Shown here: piece by piece, positions 54,069 through 61,431 of the stretch
Position numbering within the stretch: the first letter of the stretch is position 1
Layout of the letters: each line of letters starts with the position of its first letter
Source of the DNA: CAZFDT01 sp964518335
GTDB lineage: Bacteria > Planctomycetota > Phycisphaerae > Phycisphaerales > Phycisphaeraceae
Length of the DNA: 64,000 nucleotides
Assembly: GCA_964518335.1 (NCBI GenBank)
Contig: CAZFDT010000006.1
Coordinates: 1-64,000, forward strand
Direction: 5' to 3'
Translations under genes and position numbers: made by a program
The notes under the pieces: model-generated
The model's database searches: none
What the model saw: only the letters and a program-made list of their open reading frames with translations
What the model was told of the DNA's origin: nothing

Positions 54069-55040
54069 CTATTCGTACAGGTCGGTGCTCAGGTACTTCA
54101 GTCCACTGTCGCAGACGTAGAACGCGATCGTTCGCCCCGCCTCCGCGCCGCGGAGCAGTTGCACCGCACCCGCGAGGTTCGCGCCGCTCGAAAACCCGCC
54201 GAAGATCCCCTCCTCCCTCGCCAGCAGTCGCGCACATGCGATCGCCTCGTGATCCGTCACGCGCAGATAACCAGCCACCGCGCTGCGGTCCAGCAGCGAA
54301 AGATCGGCCATGGCATAGCCTCCGCCCTGCACCTTGTGGCGCGGATCGGTGACGGCGCGGCCCGACAGCGCCGCGGCGGTGTCGGGCTCGATGATGTAAC
54401 CTCGCACCTCCGCCCGGCGGGCGCGCAACGCCTGCATCGTCCCCGCAAACGTCCCGCCGGTCCCCGCGAAATCGACGAACGCGTCCAACGCGCCCCCAGA
54501 CTGCTCCCACAATTCCACCCCCGCGTGCATTTCATAGGCCAAGGCGTTCGAGGGTATGTGAAACTGGTCGGCGCGAAACGCACTCCGCTGCGCCACCAGC
54601 TCCCGCGTGCGCATCTCGACCCGCGCCAGGTCGTGGCCCGACACCTGACCCGGCACAGAGCCCGGTGCCTGATCCACCAGCTCGACTTCCGCGCCGAGCG
54701 CGCGCATCATCTTCGCCCGTTCCGGCGTGTTGCCCTTCGACATCACGGCCACGAACGGGTGCCCCATCGCGCGACAGCAGATCGCCAGGCCCGTGCCCGT
54801 GTTCCCGCTGGTCAGCTCGACGACGGTCTGGCCTTCGCGCAGCGCGCCGCTGGCTTTGGCGTCGGTCATGATCCGCAGCGCGATGCGGTCCTTCTTGCTG
54901 TAGCCGGGGTTGAGATACTCCAGCTTCGCCAGCAGCGCCCCGCGCAGCCCCAGCGTTCGCACGAGGCGCGACAGCCGCACCAGCGGCGTATGGCCGATCG
55001 CCTCGGTGATCGATTCCATGATGAGGGGCGTCCCGGTCAT
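54069..55040 (-). CDS. Cysteine-synthase-like PLP enzyme
   Basis: A 323-residue fold type II PLP enzyme related to O-acetyl- or O-phosphoserine sulfhydrylase (CysK/SbnA group). Motifs: LEYLNPGYSKKDRIALRIM with the PLP Lys, VELTSGNTGTGLAI (phosphate loop), FVDFAGTGGTFAGTMQALR, and GIFGGFSSGANLAGAVQLLR. It makes cysteine or a beta-substituted alanine from a serine ester. ATG 55040 starts one base before the stop of the upstream gene, showing coupling. Its place in a sugar cluster is unusual; a related lyase or beta-replacement activity on another substrate is possible. Confidence 0.85.
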   Translation of the reverse strand: MTGTPLIMESITEAIGHTPLVRLSRLVRTLGLRGALLAKLEYLNPGYSKKDRIALRIMTDAKASGALREGQTVVELTSGNTGTGLAICCRAMGHPFVAVMSKGNTPERAKMMRALGAEVELVDQAPGSVPGQVSGHDLARVEMRTRELVAQRSAFRADQFHIPSNALAYEMHAGVELWEQSGGALDAFVDFAGTGGTFAGTMQALRARRAEVRGYIIEPDTAAALSGRAVTDPRHKVQGGGYAMADLSLLDRSAVAGYLRVTDHEAIACARLLAREEGIFGGFSSGANLAGAVQLLRGAEAGRTIAFYVCDSGLKYLSTDLYE

Positions 55041-55041
55041 G

Positions 55042-56574
55042 CTAGGCCCCTGATGTGAACTGGAATGCATAGAGCTTGCAGTCCCGGGCCTCGACGTGCA
55101 GGCGCACCGGGCGACCCGCCAGCGCCGCCACCGAGTCGGTGTCGCGCCAGCGCACGCGCGCCGCGATGTGGTTGCGATCCACCGGGATGCAGTTGACCAG
55201 TTCGTAGCCGGGTATCGGCCGCTGTCCTTCGTCGCGCAGCTCGACGCGCAGTTGACCCAGGGCGCTGCAGTCCGCGTTGACCTCCAGATGGCTGCCGGTG
55301 AACTGCAGCATGGGCGTGGTGAAGGCGCCGCCGGCGTAGTCGGCGTCGGCGGAGACAAAGCCGTCGAGACGGCTGATCGCCACCCCGACGCGCCCGCCGG
55401 TGTTGTGCCCGTGCGTGACCGGGAACCCCACGTAATATTGCCAGACCGTGTCGCCCCGGCGGATCATGCCCGGCGCCATGTAGATGCAGGCGCCGTCCCA
55501 GTCCAGCCCCAGGCGCAGGAAGGGCGAATAGTCCGGCCGCCGCCACGCGATGCCGTCGGCGCTGGTCGCCACACGCACGTCGATCGGGCCGTCGTTGCTC
55601 AGCCTCGGCACGCCCAGCGCGTCGGGCTGGGCCTTGCCCTGCGCGTCGCCTCCGGGGGCCGGGTCGGGGTAGTGTCGGTACAGTGGCATGAAGCTGAAGT
55701 AGTACGTGTCGTCCGCCCACGGGTATTGCGTCACGCACGGGCAATACACGTCCACCTCGGGCGGATCGGTGCTGCCGGGGTCGGTGTAGATGACCGGATC
55801 GCATTCGTCGCCGACGCGGCTGAGCGTTCCGCCCGGCCCGGTCTGCGAAGCGGGATTGCGACGGAACGACCAGGGCAGCGCCATGGGATCGGGCACGACG
55901 ACGCGCGCGGCGCAGCGCGGTCGGCCGGGCAGCAGCCAGCGAAAGTAGGCCACATAACTCTGCAGCCGCCGGTCGTAGAGCAGTTGATTCTGCGAGTCGT
56001 GGAAGTACGGCGACGCCCACTTTTCCTGGCGCTTCCAGCGCAGCCCGTCGGGGCTGGTCAACAGGTAGGTCGCCATGAAGTAGCTGATGGTGCCGTCGGG
56101 CTGTTTTTCGCCGTGGACGACGCCGCGTGCCTCCGGCCAGGCGTCGGTGGGGAACATATTGCACAGGGCCTTGTAGCGGTGGGGCTCCGGGGCGAGCGGG
56201 TCGTGCATGATGCTGCCGTACGTGCCGGGCATGACCACGTTGCGCGTGATGACACCCGGCAGGTCGAACAGGCCCAGGTCGGGCTTGCGCCACGTCAGGC
56301 CGTCGTCGCTCTCGGCATAGCGCATCACAAGCTGGCGCGTGGTGGCCCCGGCGGGGCGCGAGTCGTACCACATGCGGTATCGACCGTCGGCTTCGAGCAC
56401 GCTGAGATAGGCATGCACGCCGCGTCCCTCGTCGGCGGCATCGGCGGGCCAGTCGATCGGCCGGCGCAACTGCGGCGGGTTCACCACCAGCCGCATGCCC
56501 CGGCTCCGGTCGAACCAGCGATCGTCCACGAATAGTTGCTTGCGGTTACGGACTTGGACGGACGCGGCGGTCAA
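55042..56574 (-). CDS. Beta-propeller glycosidase-like protein
   Basis: A 510-residue protein without a signal peptide, likely a five-bladed propeller related to GH32/GH43/GH68. It has repeated blade motifs: RMWYDSRP, YAESDDGLTWRKPD, MATYLLTSPDGLRWKRQ, VATSADGIAWRRPDYSPFL, VGVAISRLDGFVSADAD. The C-terminal 90 residues form a beta-sandwich. The TTG start at 56574 has GGAAGG upstream. Related proteins are often annotated as glycosyl hydrolases of the GH32 clan; catalytic acids are not certain here. Confidence 0.72.
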   Translation of the reverse strand: MTAASVQVRNRKQLFVDDRWFDRSRGMRLVVNPPQLRRPIDWPADAADEGRGVHAYLSVLEADGRYRMWYDSRPAGATTRQLVMRYAESDDGLTWRKPDLGLFDLPGVITRNVVMPGTYGSIMHDPLAPEPHRYKALCNMFPTDAWPEARGVVHGEKQPDGTISYFMATYLLTSPDGLRWKRQEKWASPYFHDSQNQLLYDRRLQSYVAYFRWLLPGRPRCAARVVVPDPMALPWSFRRNPASQTGPGGTLSRVGDECDPVIYTDPGSTDPPEVDVYCPCVTQYPWADDTYYFSFMPLYRHYPDPAPGGDAQGKAQPDALGVPRLSNDGPIDVRVATSADGIAWRRPDYSPFLRLGLDWDGACIYMAPGMIRRGDTVWQYYVGFPVTHGHNTGGRVGVAISRLDGFVSADADYAGGAFTTPMLQFTGSHLEVNADCSALGQLRVELRDEGQRPIPGYELVNCIPVDRNHIAARVRWRDTDSVAALAGRPVRLHVEARDCKLYAFQFTSGA

Positions 56575-56626
56575 ACAACACCTTCCTCAGCATCTCAGCA
56601 GTTCGTGGGTGGCTACATCGCCCAAG

Positions 56627-57250
56627 TCAGGGCAGGTACATGGCGTTGGTCATGGTCTCAAACTTGTAGCGACTCACATGTCCGTCCATATGCGTCACAT
56701 GCGCGGCTTGGTCATGGATGAACTGCACTCCTTCCGGGTTATACCAGATGCCAGGATTATTGATTCCCGCGTATGACGGTGCCGACGCGACGATGGCGCT
56801 ATTGGCGTTATCGACGAAGAGCAATGAACCTGAATGATTGCGGTAGGTCTGCAGCCGCCGACCGGTGGTGTGTTTGTTGTACCCGTAGTCGAGAAACCAG
56901 TTGAGCGCGCGCAGATAACCTGTCTGGTTGATCGGGCAGTCGCCGACGGTGTCAGAAGACTTGAACGTGCTGTTGGCCACCGGCAGGTACTTGAGGAGCG
57001 GCCCATCCCCGTCATACCAGTGGATGATGACAGGGCCCGGAGTGACTTGCTCATGCACAAAAAACCACTCTTTGTGGTCCTGCAGGTACATGTGCGTCGC
57101 CAGTCCGAACTGCTTGAGATTGCTGGCACACTTGATGGCCTTACTCGAATTGCGAGCTTTCTGTAGAGAGGGCAACAGGATCGAAATAAGCAGGGCCACG
57201 ATCGAGATCACCACCAGAAGTTCGATCAGGGTGAAACCACGACGCTTCAT
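56627..57250 (-). CDS. Prepilin-type (DUF1559/H-X9-DG-like) protein
   Basis: A 207-residue pseudopilin-like protein with KRRGFTLIELLVVISIVALL followed by ISILLPSLQKARNSS at the N-terminus and the C-terminal HVTHMDGHVSRYKF. ATG 57250 is chosen at the start of the basic leader MKRRGF; longer frames add sequence unlike a leader. It is the third pseudopilin in the window and, like the other two, lies beside a PEP-CTERM gene. Confidence 0.85.
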   Translation of the reverse strand: MKRRGFTLIELLVVISIVALLISILLPSLQKARNSSKAIKCASNLKQFGLATHMYLQDHKEWFFVHEQVTPGPVIIHWYDGDGPLLKYLPVANSTFKSSDTVGDCPINQTGYLRALNWFLDYGYNKHTTGRRLQTYRNHSGSLLFVDNANSAIVASAPSYAGINNPGIWYNPEGVQFIHDQAAHVTHMDGHVSRYKFETMTNAMYLP

Positions 57251-57344
57251 AGCCAAGGTCCTTCGTACAACGGCTCGAAAACATGCAATGTCAATGGGCG
57301 AGCGGGCGATCAGACCTGCCCACCCGATACGTTCGCGCTTCCGG

Positions 57345-58223
57345 TCAGCGTTGGCGACGCTTAACAAGCACGAGCGATCCGAGTCCGATCAGCACGAGAG
57401 ATGCCGGCTCGGGAACGATGTACTTGTCAACCAGATAGGTTGTGACCGCTTGCCGATCATTGGACGAAAGGTTGCTTTCGTATACGAGAATCTCTGCGAT
57501 CTGACCTTTGAAACGAGTCTGGGTTGAGGGGTTGACAGTGCGACCGCCCACCGTGAGGCCGGTCATCGGATGCGTATTGCCGTCACTCTGATTTTCGGCG
57601 AATGTTCCGGCGAGGGTACCGTCGGTGACTTCGATCTGATTGAACGTGCTTCCCAGCGACAGCATGATGACTTGCCACTTGCCGAACCCGATGGGAATGG
57701 AGGTAATGAAATCACCACCGTCGCCGGTGAAGTAAGTGCTGGGGTTGTTGGTGCCCCGGACACCCAAGGGCCGTCTGCTGCTGTCGTCTCTTCCGTCGAT
57801 GGCATAGTTGTTGACGCTCTCTGGACCGTCCTCGTCGAAGCGGACGACCACGAAAATCTGCTGCGTGCCCGTGATGGTGCTGCCGAAAACGCTGAGGTAG
57901 GTGTCATCCGCGCCGTCGAACTCGACTACGTTGTGAAGCCCGTTACCGGTGTTGCTGGTGACGAGTTGGGCTTGACCGCCGCCCCCCGTGCCCAGGTTGG
58001 TGCGGGTGGCCGCAGGGGCCGCGGTGGGCGCCTGGTTGTTCAGTTGCGTAACCCCGCCGCCATCGGTACCTACGCTCGTACCGTCGAACCCCCATAGCAA
58101 CGTGCCGGCCGCAGTTGCATCGACCACGGCTGCAGACACCGGACTTGCCAGCATGGCCACAGACGTGGCCACGACCAGACTCAGGACAGGAATCGAACAC
58201 GCCAGGTTCAATCTCGCTTTCAT
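57345..58223 (-). CDS. LamG-like PEP-CTERM surface protein
   Basis: A 292-residue secreted protein: signal peptide (SLVVATSVAMLASPVSAA), a LamG/concanavalin A-like sandwich (NVVEFDGADDTYLSVFG, IFVVVRFDED, TRFKGQIAEILVYESNLSS) and a PEP-CTERM anchor (VPEPASLVLIGLGSLVL followed by KRRQR). AAGGAG about eight bases upstream supports ATG 58223. It lies just upstream of the pseudopilin gene. LamG domains of this type bind glycans. Confidence 0.88.
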   Translation of the reverse strand: MKARLNLACSIPVLSLVVATSVAMLASPVSAAVVDATAAGTLLWGFDGTSVGTDGGGVTQLNNQAPTAAPAATRTNLGTGGGGQAQLVTSNTGNGLHNVVEFDGADDTYLSVFGSTITGTQQIFVVVRFDEDGPESVNNYAIDGRDDSSRRPLGVRGTNNPSTYFTGDGGDFITSIPIGFGKWQVIMLSLGSTFNQIEVTDGTLAGTFAENQSDGNTHPMTGLTVGGRTVNPSTQTRFKGQIAEILVYESNLSSNDRQAVTTYLVDKYIVPEPASLVLIGLGSLVLVKRRQR

Positions 58224-58437
58224 CGCCTCTACTCCTTCGTAAAAATGCCGAGAACGGGGAATTGGCACAGACGAACAACACAATGTCATTCGTCGATCAC
58301 ATGCATTCACGATCGTTGCTGCGATTTCACCATCGGACCCCTCCGTCGGGCTAACTCTTATCTTCAACCGCATTCCGCCTCGAGCCGCAATTTGCACGAA
58401 CTTCCGTGCGTGCCTGAAATCCGCACGTCTTGCGATG

Positions 58438-59244
58438 TCACACGTACACCCCGCCGGGCAGGGCCTCCAACTCTTGTGCCCCAACGTCGCCGTTCGACTG
58501 CTCGCCGGCGTCGGACCATCCCTCGCGGCTGTGGTCGGTCTCAACCGCGTGGGCAATCTCGCGCAACATGCTCAGGAAATGGGTCTCCTCTGCCGCGGTC
58601 TCGAACCCCGACACCGCCAGCGCGGTATATGGCGGGTGGCCGACGGTCACCGCCAGACTGATATGCGTCGGCCAATGCACCGCGGCATAGCCGGACTCGC
58701 GAATCTCCCGGATCGCCTGCATCAGTTGATCGGTCCTCGGATAGAGGCCAGGGATGTCGGTGCGGTCGCCATAGAGTGCGAGGATGGACTCATCCGTGCG
58801 ATGGGCCAGCAGCGCCAGGCCGATGCTGGACTTGGTGGCCGGGGAGATCCACTGGCGGACACCTTCGATTGCTGGCTCGTTGTCGTTGCGATAGTAAAGG
58901 AACGTCACCTGGTCGCGCCACAGGACGCCGGCGGCGACGATGTAGGGGTACTCCAGCAGCGGCTTGGTGTGCTTGATGACGCGCCTGAGCAGACCCGAGG
59001 CCGCCAAATTCTGCGTCGCCAGCGAGTGCATCCCGGCACCGGGGGCATACCGCCGCGATTTGTCCCGGTACACCACGCCCATCCACGACAAGGTGGTCAG
59101 CAGCCGGCTGACCCGAACCGGGCTCAGGTCGAGCGCACGAGCGATGCTCACACCGGTGACCGGCTCCGGGCTGGCGGCCAGGTAGCGCAAGACCTCCACC
59201 CCATCGATCAGGCCGGAAACGACTTGGGAGGGCTTTTTGTCCAT
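58438..59244 (-). CDS. IclR-family transcription regulator
   Basis: A 268-residue IclR-type regulator. The N-terminal winged helix (residues 10-70) has GVEVLRYLAASPEPVTGVSI, ALDLSPVRVSRLLTTLSWMG and VYRDKSRRYAPG; the C-terminal effector domain has SSIGLALLAHRTDES and REIRESGYAAVHWPTHISLA, then AVTVGHPPYTALAVSG. ATG 59244 is chosen over a longer frame. Two copies of a palindrome lie directly upstream, one only 16 bases before the start codon, indicating autoregulation. The same motif occurs twice in the divergent promoter region at 61290-61360. Confidence 0.9.
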   Translation of the reverse strand: MDKKPSQVVSGLIDGVEVLRYLAASPEPVTGVSIARALDLSPVRVSRLLTTLSWMGVVYRDKSRRYAPGAGMHSLATQNLAASGLLRRVIKHTKPLLEYPYIVAAGVLWRDQVTFLYYRNDNEPAIEGVRQWISPATKSSIGLALLAHRTDESILALYGDRTDIPGLYPRTDQLMQAIREIRESGYAAVHWPTHISLAVTVGHPPYTALAVSGFETAAEETHFLSMLREIAHAVETDHSREGWSDAGEQSNGDVGAQELEALPGGVYV

Positions 59245-59260
59245 AGGGCCGCCGTCAAAA

Positions 59261-59277
59261 ATATCTATTAAAGATAT
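59261..59277 (-). promoter_or_regulatory. Putative IclR operator site A
   Basis: ATATCTTTAATAGATAT on the minus strand, a near-perfect palindrome 16 bases upstream of the IclR start codon. Its core CTTTAATAGA is identical in the two sites at 61294 and 61340. Confidence 0.6.
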
Positions 59278-59304
59278 ATCACGCGCTTCGCGTCTTGTCA
59301 ATGG

Positions 59305-59321
59305 ATTTCTACAAAAGAAAT
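59305..59321 (+). promoter_or_regulatory. Putative IclR operator site D
   Basis: ATTTCTACAAAAGAAAT has the same ATTTCT and AGAAAT half-sites, five bases apart, as the site at 61294, with a different spacer. Its centre is 44 bases from the centre of the site at 59261. Confidence 0.5.
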
Positions 59322-59331
59322 ATGAATGGCC

Positions 59332-60420
59332 TCATCCGCTGCGGACCGGATAGCGCACGAACGCACTGCGGCAGGGCTGGCCGATCACGATGTCCACGGT
59401 GGCCGCCGTGCAGTCGCAGACCAGGGCGGCGGTGGTCACAATGTCGGACCCCGGCACGGGATGGAGGCAGATGCTGCGCGGGTAATCGCTGTGGTCGGTC
59501 AGGATCGATCGCATCGCCGCCACGTCGAGCCGGCCTCGCCCGGCGTCGAGCAGTCGCTGCATGTTCCGTTGCCGACAGTGCGAGGACACCGTCACCTGGG
59601 CATCGTTCTGCTGCGCCGCCAGCTCCGGGCACAGCACCGTGTTGGCGTGCCCGAACGCAAGCCCGGCAATGTTCCGACAGTCGCGCCGACCGGCGACACT
59701 CTCGACGCAGATCGCATCGCCGGCGGCGTCGGCGATCGTCATGCAGCCATTCTCCATCGGCAACTCGTCGATCGCCCGGCGGATCGCGTGGACCGACGCC
59801 GCCTCGGCGATCAGGTAGCGCATCAGCGAGTACGGCACGGTGTCGAGGTCGGCGGGTCGGGCGTACAACGAGTTGCCGGTGCACCCCACGCCATGCGAGT
59901 TGAGTCCGATGTTGGCGATCCACCCCGGATAGTTGAGCGTGAGCACCGTCAGGCCATCGTCGTAGCTGCGGCGCATGACGTGATAGCGGTCCAGCGGCGC
60001 GCCCGTGTCCTTGGTCTGGCCGATGAGAACATGACCGTCCGCCGTGGTCTGGGCAGCGCAGTAGAACGCGGTGCAGGATTCGCGGTTCGTGTCGGCCAGC
60101 TTGGCGCCATCGCGGGTCGCGGCGAAGAAGGCCCGGGGCCAGTCGAGTCCGCTGCCGTCGGCCAGGCCGCGGATCTCGTCGATCGCCCGCGGTGCGTGTC
60201 TGCGAAACTGCGGTTCGTACACCTGTGCGTATCGTTCGAGAAATGCCGAGGCGTCCGTACCGCATCGGGCCACTATCGCATCCAGCGTCGGCTGAAACTC
60301 GGCGACGATCTGCCGCGCCAGCGCCTTGCCGTGCTGCACGCCGATGTCGTACGCCGTGCCGCGCCAATCGTGACATGCCTGGGTGTGCTCGGTTGATGGA
60401 GGCATGGCTGCGTTTTCCAT
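59332..60420 (-). CDS. Peptidase C45/acyltransferase (AAT)-like Ntn-hydrolase
   Basis: A 362-residue member of the C45 family (isopenicillin-N acyltransferase-like, N-terminal nucleophile fold). The family start YDIGVQHGKALARQIVAEF is present, and the self-cleavage site is RESCTAFYCA, where the Cys becomes the nucleophile after autoprocessing; WIANIGLNSHGVGCTGNSLY and GLAFGHANTVLC are further conserved strands. Bacterial C45 members cleave or form amide bonds of acylated amino acids or unknown amides. ATG 60420 is ten bases downstream of the hydrolase gene's stop, so they form an operon. Confidence 0.85.
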   Translation of the reverse strand: MENAAMPPSTEHTQACHDWRGTAYDIGVQHGKALARQIVAEFQPTLDAIVARCGTDASAFLERYAQVYEPQFRRHAPRAIDEIRGLADGSGLDWPRAFFAATRDGAKLADTNRESCTAFYCAAQTTADGHVLIGQTKDTGAPLDRYHVMRRSYDDGLTVLTLNYPGWIANIGLNSHGVGCTGNSLYARPADLDTVPYSLMRYLIAEAASVHAIRRAIDELPMENGCMTIADAAGDAICVESVAGRRDCRNIAGLAFGHANTVLCPELAAQQNDAQVTVSSHCRQRNMQRLLDAGRGRLDVAAMRSILTDHSDYPRSICLHPVPGSDIVTTAALVCDCTAATVDIVIGQPCRSAFVRYPVRSG

Positions 60421-60430
60421 GCCGACGATC

Positions 60431-61234
60431 CTAGACGAGCGACTGGGCGAACGCCACAAGGTCTTCGATGGCCTGGGCCTGCTGCCAGCGTCGCGTGTCG
60501 TAGAAGAAACCGTGCTCGGTGGCGGGATAGGTCTTCAACTCGACGCGCCGTCCCCGCGCGAGCATGCGATCGCGAAATTGGCGGGTGACGTGCGGCGGAA
60601 TCATGTGCTCGTATTGCGACTCCATCAGAAAGACCGGCGGCGACTGCTCGTCGATGTAGTGAATGGGTGACACCTGCGTATAGAGGTCGGGGCGCTGCTC
60701 GAAGGGGACGCCCACCGCGTTCTGAATCGGCGACCACATGCCGGGAAAGATGTCTTCCCAGGGCTCGAACGTCACCGGCGCCGACTGCACAGCCACGCCG
60801 ATAGGCCGCACCATCGCCGGCGACGCCAAGCTGGGATCGTCGATCACAGTGTCGCCGCACGCGCCGGGCGGCGCCAGCGCGAGCAGAAGCCCCAGATGCG
60901 CCCCGGCCGAGGAGCCAAAGACCACCACCTTAGGCGAGCGACCCGCTTGCTGTAAGGCTTCGACGAACCGAGCAAAGCTCAGCCGCACGTCGGTCAGTTG
61001 GACCGGGACGCGCGCCCCGTCCAGGCGATAGTCGGTCGAAGCGCAGGCGATCCCTCGCCCCGCGAGCACCTCGATGATGGTGTGAAAGCGGTCGCGCGAT
61101 CCGTGCCGCCAGCCGCCGCCATGGACAAAGAACACTGAGAAATCGGTGCTGCCGGCGGTGGGCAGAATCAGGTCCCAAACCCGCCCTGTGATGACGGGGC
61201 AGTCGTGGTACGCCGTGTGGATGGTCATGCCCAT
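60431..61234 (-). CDS. Alpha/beta-hydrolase (carbohydrate esterase-like)
   Basis: A 267-residue alpha/beta-hydrolase of the HGGG/BD-FAE type: FFVHGGGWRHGSRD (oxyanion hole), VVVFGSSAGAHLGLLLA (nucleophile Ser in G-S-S-A-G), PPVFLMESQYEHMIP (Asp/Glu region) and YPATEHGFFYD (catalytic His). No signal peptide. It probably removes acetyl or other ester groups from sugars. It is the first gene leftwards of the divergent promoter that carries two operator-like palindromes. Confidence 0.87.
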   Translation of the reverse strand: MGMTIHTAYHDCPVITGRVWDLILPTAGSTDFSVFFVHGGGWRHGSRDRFHTIIEVLAGRGIACASTDYRLDGARVPVQLTDVRLSFARFVEALQQAGRSPKVVVFGSSAGAHLGLLLALAPPGACGDTVIDDPSLASPAMVRPIGVAVQSAPVTFEPWEDIFPGMWSPIQNAVGVPFEQRPDLYTQVSPIHYIDEQSPPVFLMESQYEHMIPPHVTRQFRDRMLARGRRVELKTYPATEHGFFYDTRRWQQAQAIEDLVAFAQSLV

Positions 61235-61293
61235 GGGTGCGATTCGCTCGCCCGCGCCGCTGTGCGGCCGGCGATCAGCGCATTATACACGAT

Positions 61294-61310
61294 ATTTCTT
61301 TAATAGAAAT
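61294..61310 (+). promoter_or_regulatory. Putative IclR operator site B
   Basis: ATTTCTTTAATAGAAAT, a near-perfect palindrome, 59 bases upstream of the hydrolase start codon (61234). Confidence 0.6.
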
Positions 61311-61339
61311 CTATTGACGGCAACGCGCTCCGCGAATAT

Positions 61340-61356
61340 ATTGCTTTAATAGATAT
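61340..61356 (+). promoter_or_regulatory. Putative IclR operator site C
   Basis: ATTGCTTTAATAGATAT, 75 bases upstream of the DUF4838 gene start. Its centre is 46 bases from site B, close to the 44 bases between the pair before the IclR gene. Confidence 0.6.
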
Positions 61357-61431
61357 TTGTGTGGTGCTGTACGTTGTCACTGCCGTCCCTTGTGTTTTCT
61401 CTTCATCCGCAACCCCTAAGCTGAGGTGCGT

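Noticed and set aside
52802..54352. A 516-codon frame on the plus strand
   Set aside because: It is antisense to the FAD oxidoreductase, which has clear FAD motifs.
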